Of a stretch of 64,000 nucleotides of DNA, positions 9,994-22,500 are shown piece by piece. The number at the start of each line of letters is the position of its first letter. Positions within the stretch are counted from its first letter, which is position 1. Made by a program: the position numbers and the translations under genes. The stretch comes from Ditylenchus dipsaci (lineage: Eukaryota; Nematoda; Chromadorea; Rhabditida; Anguinidae), in NCBI GenBank assembly GCA_004194705.1, contig SADC01001329.1:186001-250000 (forward strand). Direction: 5' to 3'. The notes beneath the pieces are model-generated. The model was not told where the DNA came from. It saw nothing but the letters and a program-made list of their open reading frames with translations, and did no database searches.

Positions 9994-11052
9994 TCATATA
10001 ATGAACTTTGCTGAGCAAAAGCAAGAGAGTGGTTGCAACACTGCTAGATGGTCGAATAAGCCTGAAAATTAGTGACATAAAATCCAGTAGACGATTATGA
10101 TAGATAGTTGTGACTTATAATTACTTTCGCTAGGCAGCCTCTTATACGAAGTTGACGTGCTCCAACAGGTATGTTACAAGGGCTAGCCATACTGCCTTGG
10201 GGTGAAGCACGAAGGCACATAGAAAGTGACACTGCAACCTCATACAGTCCGACAAAGTCAATGGTCACCGTGTGAAAAAATGTACATTATAATGCATAAA
10301 GCTAGCTAACAAATGAATTTGACGTTACGTTCACAGGTGACTTTGCCATAGTGTACACAGTCGCAGTGTAAATCATGCAAAAACAGTCTAAAATTATCTG
10401 AGCCGAGTAACTAAAATCGCAAACAATAACTACTACGGACAGTGCAACAAAGATAGAAGATTAGAATGATATAAGAGCCCACCATGTGCATCTTCCTTCT
10501 CGGAACTCCTAGATAGACACCTGAAAACGCAGCGAGAGAAAAGCCCGATCAAAGAATTGAGAAGTACGGCAAATGTCCTGAACACAGAATAATAACAATA
10601 TAGACTGAAAAACCTTGGCAAAAAACTTCAACAAAGAGATGCTCAATCACAGCAACCAAATAGACAGCATCGCCAGATTCTACACGATTAGTATAATTTC
10701 TCCTGCAGACTACCTAAAAAGAACGAACAAGAGAAAAGAAATGGACGGCTAGTGAGCTAAAAAACTTATCTAATAGAAGTTAGAGCACTTTTTAGCGGAA
10801 CAATGCGATGCCTCTCTACGAACATCTACAATGCACTCGATTCACCTAAAACTAGTACGTGAAACCAACTTAAGTGGTACACTCTACACCGAAAACAATT
10901 GACTTGGATCAAAAAAAAGGAGGCCAAAGTAAAGAATTTGCTTGAAAAGCAAAAAATTATTTGAAAAAAACCTTCTGTCATAATTCACTTGTAGGATTGG
11001 CTCCGGAATTCAAATATCAACATTTGAATTTGACTGCGTGAACATGCTCCTT
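9994..11052. other. No gene seen
   Basis: This is mostly unique sequence with a more even base mix than its neighbours between 10.1 and 10.9 kb. All frames are interrupted and I found no splice-supported exon. A short minus-strand frame at 10433-10621 shows nothing recognisable. Confidence 0.4.
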
Positions 11053-11269
11053 TAAGGGACCATGGTTTTTGAGGGGCGACGGTCTTTTCGTCCCCGGTCA
11101 TTTCGTCCCCGGTCATTTCGTCCCGGTCATTTCGTCCCCCGGTCATTTCGTCCCCTGGCCTTTTCGTCCCTAAAAGCCGCCAATTTGAAATTTTCAAACA
11201 GGTTCAGATCCATGTGGTAGCAGACATTTTTTTCTTGAATAACAGTCCTATATTTGTATTTATAAGACC

Positions 11270-11640
11270 CGTGAGCCTCAGGATGATAGTGTAATCCCCT
11301 GGTACCTCCTCTAAATGGGTATCCACCTCCAGAATCCGAAATATTGGATTTAATTGAAAGTAACTAAAAATTATTGTGCCTATCCATAATTGGGTTCTGA
11401 ACACGGTTTTATAATTCTAAAACATCAGGAACCCCAGTTCTGGAGTTTTTTCCTATGAATAGTTTCTATCCTGTAGGGAATCTACGTGATAGTATGAAGG
11501 TTGTAGTACGAGAAAGTAGTACTTAGTGGTAGTAACAAGGCAGTGACTATGAATCGGTACTCAGGAGGAAGTGCCTGGGTGGTGGTAGATAGTAATTTCT
11601 AGTTAGTGGTACCTAAAGGGCAGTACTTATTCGACAATAC
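11270..11640. repeat. Degenerate GTACC/GGTAC-rich minisatellite
   Basis: The sequence is loosely repetitive, built around GTAGTACTTAGTGGTA and TACCTCCTCTAAATGGGT-like words. The same style in opposite sense occurs at 38405-38790. Confidence 0.5.
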
Positions 11641-11739
11641 CCAGATTGTTTATTAAACTATTTTTGCAAAGCATCTGACCATGCTAGCAGCTGGATCATT
11701 CGGATCTGCCATACACCAACTAAACCAAGTGGTCGTCCA

Positions 11740-11985
11740 CTTGGATCGAATTTTTTTTTACGCTATTGGGAAATCCAAAACTTGTTTTTCGCACTAATTC
11801 AAGCATTCTAAAGATGGTATGACAGTGCTAAAATTACGTTTTGCAAGATTTACGAAAACTGTGAAAATAACGTCAAAACGTAGTTTTACTACTGTCAAAC
11901 CATCTTTAGAATGCTCGAATAGGTACAGAAAATAGGTTTTGGAACCCGAAAACGAAAAAAAAAATTTTGATCCAAATAGACGGTT
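11740..11985. repeat. Hairpin MITE
   Basis: The arm around GCATTCTAAAGATGGT (11805) is mirrored by ACCATCTTTAGAATGC (11900), with matching outer ends near TTGGATCGAATTTTT and AAAATTTTGATCCAA. It has no coding content. Confidence 0.7.
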
Positions 11986-12000
11986 TTCAGGCTATCCAGG

Positions 12001-13439
12001 GGCCTAGCAGACTATTTGAAAAGTGAAAATGAAAAATTGAAAATGAAAAATTGAAAAGTGAAAATTCTCAAGCAGACTAATATTCGAAAAATTGAAAAAT
12101 TGAAAATGAAAAGTGAAAATGAAAAATTGAAAATTTTTTCATTTTCAAGCAGACTATTGAAAATTGAAAAGTGAAAAGTGAAAATTTTTTCAATTTTTCA
12201 TGAAAAATTGATGACCGGTCATCACGTCATCAATTTTTCAGAATTTTACTTAGCTTAATTCTGGGGCTATTTTATGCGCTGAACACGATTTTGGGCTCAG
12301 ATTTTGTGTTTTTGTGATAGAACAAGTAATAAATTTCTTTATTTGCTTCTACTTCAGGCGATGTCTGCAAGCGACAGTGATAACAGCAGTGAAAATGGTG
12401 CTATTCGTTCGAGGGTGTTTTAACTAAAAGGCATATCTTTTGGTAAAGGCACATGTGGTAAGAAAACTTTTTGGTAAAGCACTTTTTCCGTGGATATTTT
12501 CGGGTGGTATATCTTTTTGGTCATAGAGTTCTTGTTTTTGGCCATAGATCTTATTGGCTGTTTTGGTCACAGAGACACCGTTTTCGGAGGCAATAGACGT
12601 TTTTCCAATCATCTAAAAGCACTTTATGCTCTTCGAACCCCGTTAAGCACCTAGTGACCAGGACTTTTCAGGGCGTTTGGGTGAATTTACCCCTACTCTG
12701 GAGTTACTGGATATAAACCTGTCCAGGTGGTAGCCACCCCAGGTTTGGAGTTGGGTAAGTAAAATCGCACTTTTAGTCTTAACAAGCCGAATTCCTCACA
12801 CAATTTTAAGTAAGAAAAAATGGTTTATTTTTATTATAAAGAAATTTTAATTTTGTAGGCCATCCAGGTGGACATCCACCTGACCAGGATTTAAACACCA
12901 CACGTTTTGGGGTTTGCGTGGGTGAAATATTGATTTTTGTCCTGACAAACCTAATCTAACACATAATTTTAAGTTAGAAAAAATGAGTATAATTAAGAAG
13001 AATTTTAATGGGAGGAAATAGATATAGAGACCCGGAGAAAGAAAGGGAAAGAGAAGAAAAAGTAGGAATAAGAAGGTCTTTGACATAAAAACAACTACAA
13101 AGTGCCTTACTAAAAAAATTTACCAAATATGCCTTTACCAAAAAAAATTTTACCAAATGTTCCTTTACCAAAAAGTTTTTTACCAAATGTGCCTTTTACC
13201 AAATATTTCTTTACCTTTTTCGGTACAGCCCCCCCCCCCCAAACAGTCCCCGTACAGCCCCGAAAAATACAATGCGCAAAATGAAAATTTTCAGTGAAAA
13301 TGAAAAATTGAAAAATGCTTAGTCTGCTTGAAAAGTGGAAATTTTTCAATAGTCAGCTTCAGAATTTTCATTTTCAATTTTTCATTTTCATTTTTTCAAT
13401 TTTTCATGAAAATTTTTCATTTTTCAAATAGTCTGCTAG
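12001..13439. mobile_element. Nested foldback element, TGAAAATGAAAAATTG arms
   Basis: Outer inverted ends GGCCTAGCAGACTATTTG and CAAATAGTCTGCTAG enclose arms of tandem TGAAAAATTGAAAATGAAAA repeats (12010-12240 and, reversed, 13270-13430). Possible imperfect 8-bp flanks are TATCCAGG and GCCCCAGG (6 of 8). It lies inside the element at 11074-13714 and interrupts a unit that also occurs at 12720-12980. Confidence 0.7.
12425..13210. repeat. Innermost inverted repeat, TTGGTAAAG arms
   Basis: TTTTGGTAAAG-type words at 12430-12485 are mirrored by CTTTACCAAAAA-type words at 13095-13205. Between them, two copies of a unit of about 130 bp (near 12715 and 12855; third copy after 13440) carry ACACAATTTTAAGTTAGAAA and a CCAGGTGG/CCACCTG palindrome. 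This is a third nesting level. Confidence 0.6.
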
Positions 13440-13837
13440 GCCCCAGGTGTATATACACCTGACCAGGAGGTACCCAACCTATTTATAGAGTTGGGGTGGG
13501 TAAAATTACAATTTTGGTCCTAAAAAACCCAATTCCTGACACAATTTTAAGTTAGAAAAAGTGTTTACTATCCCCAGTATTTGAACCTGTTTGAAAATTT
13601 CAAATTGGCGGTTTTTGGGGACGAAAAGGCCAGGGGACGAAATGACCGGGGACGAAATGACCGGGGACGAAATGACCGGGGACGAAATGACCGGGGACGA
13701 AATGACCTAGTGCCTTTTTGAGCCAGCGGCATCTCGAAATTTTGAATTGGCGGGGGACACTTTTTTACTCTGAAAATATTCAACAATTATTTTTTGTTTG
13801 CATTTAAAATTTTTTCAAATATAGAACCATTTACTAG

Positions 13838-16012
13838 TCGAGCTCGACGTTGCTTGACAGTGCTAGATCGGACGAATTAGGCTACTTTCGTTGCACCATA
13901 ACTACTTATGTGAGATTTCAATATAAACTGGACTAAGACATAAAATTTAAATTTTCAATGCAAATAATAAATAATTTAAATTCAAATTTAATTGGTCTCG
14001 AGGATAAAAAGTGTCCCTCGCCAATTCAAATTTTGGAAATGTCGCTGCGTTCAAAAACCATGGTCCTTTAAGTAAGAAAAAAATTGAAATTAAAACTCCC
14101 ACAATTCGTCTCACACCCTGTACATTGGCCGAACTTCTGACCAGCCTGTCCAGAACCTCTGAACAAGCTCTTTCAAACTTCATTTCTTATTCTAGCTTTC
14201 TGCTTTAGAATTAACAGAATACAATAATATAATAATTGTTTTGAAGAATTATTTCACATTACTGACTTACCTTCTCTAAAACATCCATTAAATTGCAAGT
14301 AAGTATACAGTAGCGGACAAAAAAAATTGAACACATGGTTATATTTATAAATCGTGAAAGTTTTGGTATTTTTCATGCGTGTTGAAAGTTCTGTTAAAGG
14401 CAAAGATGTAGCATTTTTCTTCCTCTTTCAAATGCTTAGTTCTTAGTAGTAATCTCAAACTTAGTAATCTCAAAAAATTCATTTATTTCACACTAGTATT
14501 TTGTAGCCTGTTTCTTAGCTACAATTTGGTGGGTCAAACTTCTATTTTTGATAATTATGGAAAAAGTTATGACCATCAACATAAAAGTGTCAATTTCTAG
14601 TCAAAATAAAGAAAAATCTAAGGAAAATGACTGTTTAGCCACATAAATAATAGCTTTTCTCAAAAAAATTTGATGAAAAAATACATTCAATGCACCATTC
14701 GAAAGCTCTTTCATTTCTTTACAAAATGACACGTCGACTGTTGTTTTAGAAAAAATACAGGGCTGAGAAACGGACAGTTGAAGTTAGACAAGACAAAAAA
14801 CGCTAAAAATAAGGCAAAAAACGGGTTTTTTCACTTTTTGTAACTTCAACTGTCCGTTTCTCAGCCCTGTATTTTTTCTAAAACAACAGTCGACGTGTCA
14901 TTTTGTAGAGAAATAAAAGAGCTTTCGAATGGTGCATTGAATGTTATCTTTTCATCAACATTTTTTTGAGAAAAGCTATTATTTATGTGTCTAAACAGTC
15001 ATTTTCCTTAGATTTTCCTTTATTTTGACTAGAAATTGACACTTTTATGTTGATGGTCATAACTTTTTCCATAATTATCAAAAATAGAAGTTTGACCCAC
15101 CAAATTGTAGCTAAGAAACAGGCTACAAAATACTAGTGTGAAATAAATGAATTTTTTGAGATTATTGCGGTTTTATCTGTTGATTTATTGGTGATCAGTT
15201 GCCTGTTCAATTTTTTTTGTCCGGGTATAAATGGACTCGTATCAGAAAAATGAATTTACAACGATGTCAAAGCCTAACAATTAAAAAATTGAACTAAGCA
15301 TTTGAAAGAGGAAGAAAAATGCTACATCTTTGCCTTTAACAGAACTTTCAACACGCATGAAAAATACCAAAACTTTCACGATTTATAAAATGTAACCATG
15401 TGTTCAATTTTTTTTGTCCGCTACTGTAGTATGAAGACCTGCGGAGAGCGCGTTCCGTGACAGTAATCTGCTCCGCTCGGTTTTGGCAACGAAATAGCAC
15501 GGGGGAGGGTATGCGCACACTCAAAAGTGACTCTGGATGTATAAAAAAACGCATGTGTATCAGAGATTATATAAATTTAGTTATGTAGTCGATATCAAAT
15601 AGATATCAAATTTTTGTTCGTATTTTATTTTTTTTAAAGAATCCAGGTACCCTTCATTATTCATTACCTTGTTCCTTAGCGGCAATAAGTCTGTTTTTGT
15701 GAAAAATTTAGCCTGGTTAAAAACATGTTTTTTTTTAAATTAAAAAAGTATGCTAAAACATAGAAAAAACCTGTTTCTATGTGTTTTTAAATGACCATGA
15801 AACTTGATAAGCACAGCAATTTGGAAATTTCGAATTCGCGCGGGACCAACCTAATTTTGTCCGTAATGTTTTTGAATTAATTTCTTGTGTTCATTGAAAA
15901 TTCGAATTCCATTTATGAGTAAATTTTTAACACGGTTCATATAAGTAGTTATGGTGCAGTGTAAATAGGATAAGTCGTCCGATCTGGCATTGTCGAGCAA
16001 CGTTAGGCTCGT
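13838..16012. repeat. Inverted repeat pair flanking the 1.1-kb palindrome
   Basis: About 80 bp at 13838-13923 (with GCACCATAACTACTTAT) recur in reverse complement at 15933-16012 (ATAAGTAGTTATGGTGCA). They bracket the palindromic element at 14308-15426, so that element probably inserted between two older MITE copies. Confidence 0.65.
14308..15426. mobile_element. Palindromic Tc1/mariner-like MITE, 1.1 kb
   Basis: TA dinucleotides flank termini CAGTAGCGGACAAAAAAAAT (left) and, inverted, TTTTTTTTGTCCGCTACTG (right). Inverted matching extends far inward (14340-14450 against 15300-15400, 14510-14890 against 14850-15160), making most of it one long hairpin around about 14850. CAG-and-GACAAA termini at a TA target are typical of Tc1/mariner non-autonomous elements. 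There is no transposase. Confidence 0.85.
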
Positions 16013-16019
16013 TAAGTTT

Positions 16020-16199
16020 CATGGTCCTTCAAGAGTACAACGAACAGTTTTCGTCGGACGGCACCGATTTCATCGACAACGAATTCATACACACCAAATT
16101 CATCCACCGCCAAATTTATCGACTCATTTCAAAACTTTTGTCTTCACACAAAATCATGTCTTCATTATTTTTGAGGTTACATAAACACATTGTTTCATA
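16020..16199 (+). CDS. Short unrecognised ORF (59 codons)
   Basis: A continuous frame runs from an ATG at 16020 to a TAA at 16197-16199, rich in His, Phe and Ser (NEFIHTKFIHRQIYRLISK). The first bases coincide with a CATGGTCCTT MITE terminus, so the ATG may belong to repeat sequence. The composition looks more coding-like than its surroundings. Function unknown. Confidence 0.2.
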
Positions 16200-16440
16200 A
16201 TACTGCAATAAAGACCGTAGAAACTCGAGACTTAACTGAGACTCTAACTTGACACCTTGACTGTGTTATTTTAAAAAAGTGCAAAAAGCGGTCGAACATC
16301 TCTACGCCGGAGAAAGCACACAATAGGGGGGCAAGGAAGAAATAGTATGTGTAGCTAGTCCTTGTAGCAGATTGTTATGTCAACTTTCAACGTGTAAAAG
16401 ACTTTGAAAAAACCACATTGCATTAAAAATCTTCATCACC

Positions 16441-16446
16441 TTTATT
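16441..16446 (-). promoter_or_regulatory. CAB39 poly(A) signal
   Basis: AATAAA on the minus strand lies about 90 nt past the CAB39 stop codon. No other strong candidate is closer. Confidence 0.6.
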
Positions 16447-16536
16447 TCCGACATCGCAATTTTATAAAATAGTTTTATGAAAGACACAATCCTACTACCG
16501 AAACATACTGTTTACAATTATAGTAAGGCAAACTGA

Positions 16537-19500
16537 TCATTTCTTGTCTTCTTTCATTTCTTGTATTTGCTTGATCAAATATGCCTTCTCATCGTTGAAC
16601 TGTTCATCATCCGTTCTTTCGGTGTGGAAGTTTGTCAAGAATTCAACCAGCTTATCACGATTGCGCAGCAATATTTCTGAGATTGGCTTTGGCTTGTTGG
16701 GATTGGCAACAAAAACCTGGTATTTGAATTGGATCAGCACCAGTTTTGTAGTTTTGAAATGTGTATATCACCTTAAATACGTGGAAAGCTTCAAATTGGA
16801 TGTTTTTGCTCTTGTCCCTCAACATATTCATCATAGACTTGAGATTATCTGGGTTGCTAAAAAGGACTATTAGGATTTTAATCAATCAAATCATAAATGA
16901 TAAAAAATATACTTTTTCTATAGTCCCTTCACTTAAACGGGTAGGAAACTTTGTATACGCATCGCCTGAGGTTGAAGGTCCTAGTCCCCTTAGGTGCACA
17001 TTTTATTTATTTTTTTTATTAATTTCACCTACATCTATGTCCAAAACTATCGAACGATCGATTGCAGTTATTTCCAGCACTGCTTTACTGTCAGCAAATA
17101 TCCTGATATTGAGGTTTAATGCAAATGTGGCCCTGTGGAGGATACCATGGAATTGGACATCGTTGGATATTTTTCAAATTTTAGCTCTAACTAAATATTA
17201 CTTTTTTCGCTGCATGATGACTAAAATAAAAGCCCACAATCTTGGCTACATTTTAGTATATAAGACGTGTATCTTGTTGAAAAAAGTCCGACAATATCAA
17301 CCAATCCAGTCAAAGAAAACCCTTCAAAACCATCGGTTTTCGGATGATATCCTATTTTAGCCTGTAACAATGCTCCAGTAGGTGTGAAACCTTGCACTGA
17401 TGATATTGCTGGATATCCAATAGTGTGAATATCATTCCGATACGAAACTTGTGAATAAAAGAAGGTAAAAATGCGGTTTGCAACCAGTGGAAGTCGAACC
17501 TGTGACTTCGGGAATGCGTATATGAAGTTGCAATGCGTATATAAAGCTCTTTGAAGTTTAAAGGACCATGGCTTTTGCGCGCAGCGGCATGTGCGAAATT
17601 TGAATAGGCGGGGGACACTTCTCTTTTGTCTCAAATTTTACTCTTTGGAGTCACTTAAAAAAATCCAGAGAGTACAGGGAGACATAAGCGTAGCCAGGGG
17701 GGGGGCGTTGAGGGGGCTATAGCCCCCGTCAGATTTTTCGAAAAAAAAATGTTAATTTAAAACACTATAAAACTCAAAAACGGTGTAGGGAAAATGACCT
17801 CTCGGGGGCTTTAGCCCTGTCCTGTCAGATTTTTCTGGCTACGCATCTGCGGGAGAGACCAAAGAGAAGTGTCCTCGGCCAATTCAAATTTTGCATATGT
17901 CGCTGCGCGCAAAAACCATGGTCCTTTAAAGGAGGGGTGAAAGCTGTTAACACTCCGCCTCCCATGCGTAGTAATTGCCCGAATCGACTCAGAATTTCTC
18001 GGTGAACACGATAGTGCAAAAAATTTTGAAAAAAAGTTGGTATGAAGGCGAAAACACAATGAGGAGGCAGCATCCTCAATCAGACTCCACAAACAGCACC
18101 CGCAATCTGTTTTAGCCTCCACACTCTGTTCACAATGAGGATGAAGCATCCGCAGTCAGCATCCGCGAACAGCATCCGCAAACAGAATTCTTATTGTGAA
18201 CACTCAGAGTGCGGATGCTGTTTGCGGATGCTGTTTCCACAGCCAATATAATTTTTATGAAGATTTACTCACAACTTTACTCATAATTTATCTCTAAATA
18301 AAAATAACTTTACAGCCGACTTCAATCTGCAATGGTGGTTAGAAAATCGGAAAATGAGAAGCGAAGTGGTGAGCTTATTGATCGCGTCCGTGACTGATCC
18401 TGCTTATACGATATGGCGAATGAGAAGTACAAGGACAATCAGTGGAAGAACAACATATGGGCCAACAAAGCAACGGATCTAGGGTTCTCAGGTATATTTT
18501 TATTGCACTTCATTGCATTTATGTCATTTTTTTTGGTAAATTCAAATGGGCAAGAAGCAGCTGCCACATGGAAAAGTCTGCGTGCATACTTCAAGAAGAA
18601 TCGAGCCGTCAAAAATCCAAGTGGTAGTGCAAACGTCTACAACAGGAACTGGGTTCACTTTGACACCATGGCTTTTGTTGTCCCATTTATCGAAGAACGT
18701 CAGGAGCAGTCGTCAAGCCTGGCTATCAGCGGCAGACTCAAAGAATATGAGGATGAAAATGACCAGCTCCTTCCGGGCAAAGAGCAAAATCAGGATGAAG
18801 AACTCCAGCAAGATGGTAAGTTTTCATGGTGAGACTAGGAATGATATATTAAGTTGTTTTAGTGTCAAATAAAGAAAGGTGTGGTGAAAGCACAACTGAG
18901 GTCACTCCAGCTAAGAAGTAGCGAAAAATTTTCAGGATGCATCGATGGAAGGCATGTCCTAGTGAGGAAGCCGCCTAAGTCAGTAACGTTGTTTTGAATT
19001 ACAAGGAGTCTACTTCTACAGTTCTGATCGCTGTATGTGACTCTCGACACTACATTCACTATGGACATGAAGGCGATGCAGATAATTTTATCGTTCGTTA
19101 CATTTCCAGATTAGAGATATATAGAAATATATGCAGGAAGTGACTTCGAAAGGGCGCTGGACTCTGGCTGCTTGGAAATTCCGAATCCCCAGAAGCTTCC
19201 ACAGACCGACACTTTTCTTCCTTTTGATTTTCTCGGTGATGGCGCATTTCCGCTTGCTACACACATGATGAAGCCAATTCCCGGGGCGCCAGCTGAGTTC
19301 GAGGGATCAAATATTCAATTATCGGTAAGTTGTTCTATGATTATTCATAATTTCACTTTCCCATTTTTGAGGCTCTCAGAAGCAAGACGGCTCACTGAGA
19401 ATTGTTTTGGAATTATGGCAGCCGTTCATCGCGTTCTTCTCAAGCCTATAGAAGTTCATGCTGCTAACGCTGACAGGATTACCAAGGAATGTCTCTGTCT

Positions 19501-22500
19501 ACACAATTTTCGAATTGCTCATAGGCTCCTTCAAGGTAGTTTTCAAGTTTCCTCAAACACTTTATTCATTTGAGTCTTCTAGATGTCGCAGCAGAATGGC
19601 GTCAAGAAGTGGATCCACTACCGCAAGCTGAACTAGGATCTGTCGCATCATTAATGAATGGAAGAGAGCTTCGAGAAACTCTGGCAGATTACTTTATTCA
19701 TGAGGGAAGAGTGGAGTTGCAAGAACGTTTGCTGGGATTGTCTTCCTCAGGTACAGAAGATTATGAATGATATTCATGCTGTTTTGTTCTTTTGGTGCAA
19801 TAAAATTATTATTTATTTGTGTATCGATTTATCATAGTATACTTTAAATTAAGTGTACACTCGGCTGATCCTTATTCCGTGCACCAGATCGAGAGTTTAC
19901 TTATCGTGCTTCTTCGTTGAAATCTTATTTTCCACCTGTCAGCCAGACATATATTTGCTGTCTGGTTTGTCACCCACGGTATAATTTTGGTAATATGTAA
20001 TGGCTTAGGATAATTTAGTGTGGCTTTGGGTAATTCGGGTGGTTTATGATAACTTGGGAAGGTTTGAAGTAATTTAGGCTGGTTTGAGTTGATTTTGATA
20101 GTTTGTGGTAATTTGAAGTGGTTTGGGGTGATTTGGGGCGATATGGTGGTTTTGGGTGATTTTAGATGGTTTTAGGTAATTTGGGGTGATTTTGATGGTT
20201 TTTGGTGATTTGTAATAGTTTGTGGTGATTTGAAGTGGTTTGGGGTAATTTGCAGTGATTATGGTGGTTTGGGTGATTTTAGATAGTTTTGGGTAATCTG
20301 GGCTGGTTTAGGTGTTTTTTCGTCGACTTGTGATGGTATGGGATAATTTGGGATGGTTTGGGGTATTTTGGGTGGTTTGGGGTGATCAGAGGTGTTTTGG
20401 GTGCTTTGGGGTTTTTCAACTTAAAAACTGTCAAACACGCATATTAGGCTCACAAGGCATGACAAAGTGCAAAAATCTGAATGAAAAAGAAAAAAATTGA
20501 GGTCAATAATAGTATTTTTGGAGTGAGGAGTCTGATTGAGGAGTCTGACTACTCACTTAGCATCCGCAGAATCAGCATCCTCAATCAGACTCTTCAATCC
20601 CTATTGTGAACAGAGTGTGGAGGCTTAAACAGATTGCTGGTGTTGTTTGCAGATTCTGTTTCCTCATTGTGAACACTCGGGGGCGAGGATGCTGTTTGCG
20701 GATGCTAAATCCGGATGAAGAGTCAGGATGCTAAAGTGTTCACAATGAGTAGTCTGTTTTAGCATCCGCAAACAGACTCCTCATTGTGTTTTCGCCTTGA
20801 GATGGTGAAAACCCCTCCTGAAAGTAGTTGAAAGTCTTGAAGTTAAAAAGTCACTGTCAAATTCCGAATACGGCTCAAGACAAAAAATATTTGAATTTAA
20901 AATTTGAATATTTCTTGTCTTGGGCGGAATTCGGAATTTGACAGTGACTTTTTTATTTAGAGAGCAGTTTTACATGCAAATCGACTACGCTGAACACGAA
21001 TCCGGTGTCATAATTGATGTTTTTTCAAGCGGGAATAAGGTTATAGAAAAGTTGCGCTACAACTTATATATTGATTTTTTATAATTTGTCTCAATTTTAT
21101 GATAAACTATTGCTGTATTTAGTGCCAAAAGAACCGCAAGATTTTTTTCATTCATGTTCTCTTGACCATTAAGCTAGAAATGATTTGTAGGCAGAGTTTT
21201 GGCTTTTATAATGTCGCAAAAAAGGATGTCCAGAAACTGAATCTTTGAGGAAAAGTTGTAAATTCTCTGTGAAAAAATGATCACTCTGATGCAAGTTTGG
21301 GCTCAATAGATAGCTCTGATCCAGGTTAAAATTTTGGGTGGTTTTGCGCCTAGGTGAAATAGAAATTTCGGTGACTACCATCTAAATTTCTCAAAATTTT
21401 AGGTGGTTGAGGGTGACCAAAAACAGCCTACTTTCAGGATGGGTTTTCACCATCCATACCAACTTTTTTTGAAATTTTTTTGCACTATCGTGTTCACCGA
21501 GAAATTCTGAGTCGATTCGGGCAATTACTACGCTTGGGAGGCGGAGTGTTAAGCAGATACTCTCGACGCAAAAGTATTGATTCAAATTTTGTGTTTTTAT
21601 GTGGCTTTAGAGCCATATTTTGTCGACAACTCGGTGTTGCAATGTGAGACAAACTTTTGCAGAAATGCCCTAGAAATCGAAATGAAAAAGGGAAAAAATT
21701 ATCAAAGAGGCATTATAGCATTTTCATCTATAGCATTTTGATTTTTAGTTCATTTTTTGAAGGGATTCAGAAATTCTGATATTTATGATGCTAATCCAAC
21801 TTTCGATCCTGCACAAGTTTGTCTGACATTGAAACACCGAGTTGTCGACAAAATATCGCTCTAAAACTACAATTCAAGAACACAAAACGGCCGAAGTGCA
21901 AAATGTGACCTTCTCCCGGAATCACGTTTAAACCACATGTAAGGCAATAAAGCATGCTAAGAACGATGAAAAACATGTTTTTAATATTAGAAAAGCAAAG
22001 AAAAGCATTCTCTGGAAAAAAAATTTTTCGACCCAGAGGGGTATCATCTGGAAAAAAAATTTTTCGACCCAGAGGGGTATCATGGTTTTTGGTCAAAAAT
22101 TCAATATTTTGAATTGGCGCCTTTTGAATTTAAAAGGGAATAAGGGCTGTATTGGGAGGGGAAGGGAGCAAAAGGGGGCCGCTTTTATGGCAGAACGATA
22201 GAAAAGTAAATATTTGTATTCTTCGGCTGTCTTACCATGTTGTTCAACTGGGCCGTGGCAAAAAGAGACTCTATATGCATTTTATGATCAAGTGTACTTC
22301 TCGGAATCTTGTCTAATGTAAGTGAGTGCGCGCATATCTAACTCTTCGAGGGCGCAGGGGCTTGGGGGCTTAGAGATGAGATGCGCACACCCACATACCT
22401 TAGACACAAATCACTCGAAAGTGACTCTGGATGCATGAAAAAGCATGCATACCAGAGTTTATTTACGCGGTAGGCCCCAGTATTCAAAAATAAAATTTTT

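Larger units (their letters stand above)
11074..13714. mobile_element. Foldback hAT-like element, ACGAAATGACCGGGG arms
   Basis: Perfect 8-bp target duplications TTTTTGAG lie at 11066-11073 and 13715-13722. Termini are GGGCGACGGTC (left) and GGCACTAGGTC (right, read inward). The arms are tandem copies of a 15-bp unit: GTCATTTCGTCCCCG at 11080-11175 and its reverse complement at 13618-13708. The interior carries at least two further nested inverted structures. No transposase is seen. Confidence 0.85.
11056..14067. mobile_element. TTAA-flanked MITE split by a foldback insertion
   Basis: The left end (TTAA at 11052-11055, then GGGACCATGGTTTTTGAG) and right end (AAAACCATGGTCCT, then TTAA at 14068-14071) form inverted termini. 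The internal mirror words are GAATTGGCGGGGGACAC near 13750 and GTGTCCCTCGCCAATTC near 14012. After removing the insertion at 11074-13714 and one copy of its target duplication, about 363 bp of MITE remain. Related copies lie at 17562-17925 and 56682-56874. Confidence 0.75.
18046..20797. mobile_element. PIF/Harbinger DNA transposon, 2.75 kb
   Basis: A recognisable two-gene PIF/Harbinger element. Termini are AGGCGAAAACACAATGAGGA (left) and its mirror TCCTCATTGTGTTTTCGCCT (right). The flanking 3-bp duplication is TGA (18043-18045 and 20798-20800), the expected length for this superfamily. Both of its usual genes are present on the plus strand but damaged. Subterminal GCATCCGCAAACAG-type words repeat at both ends. 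A G-rich minisatellite fills 19985-20420. It lies in the large CAB39 intron, antisense to that gene. Confidence 0.92.
17943..21557. repeat. Old palindromic element interrupted by Harbinger
   Basis: Left arm 17943-18042 (AACACTCCGCCTCCC ... TGCACTATCGTGTTCACCG region) is mirrored at 21430-21557. Right of the transposon, the arm continues as ATGGTGAAAACCCCTCCTGA, matching in reverse TCAGGATGGGTTTTCACCAT at 21436. This shows that the Harbinger element split a pre-existing palindrome. A second hairpin (20845-20955, AGTCACTGTCAAATTCCGAA) lies within. Confidence 0.7.

Noticed and set aside
10433..10900. Possible retroelement coding remnant with balanced base composition
   Set aside because: All frames contain many stops and no motif of reverse transcriptase or integrase is recognisable.
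17490..17502. An isolated B-box-like word (CAGGTTCGACTTCC on the minus strand)
   Set aside because: No D arm or acceptor stem could be built around it.
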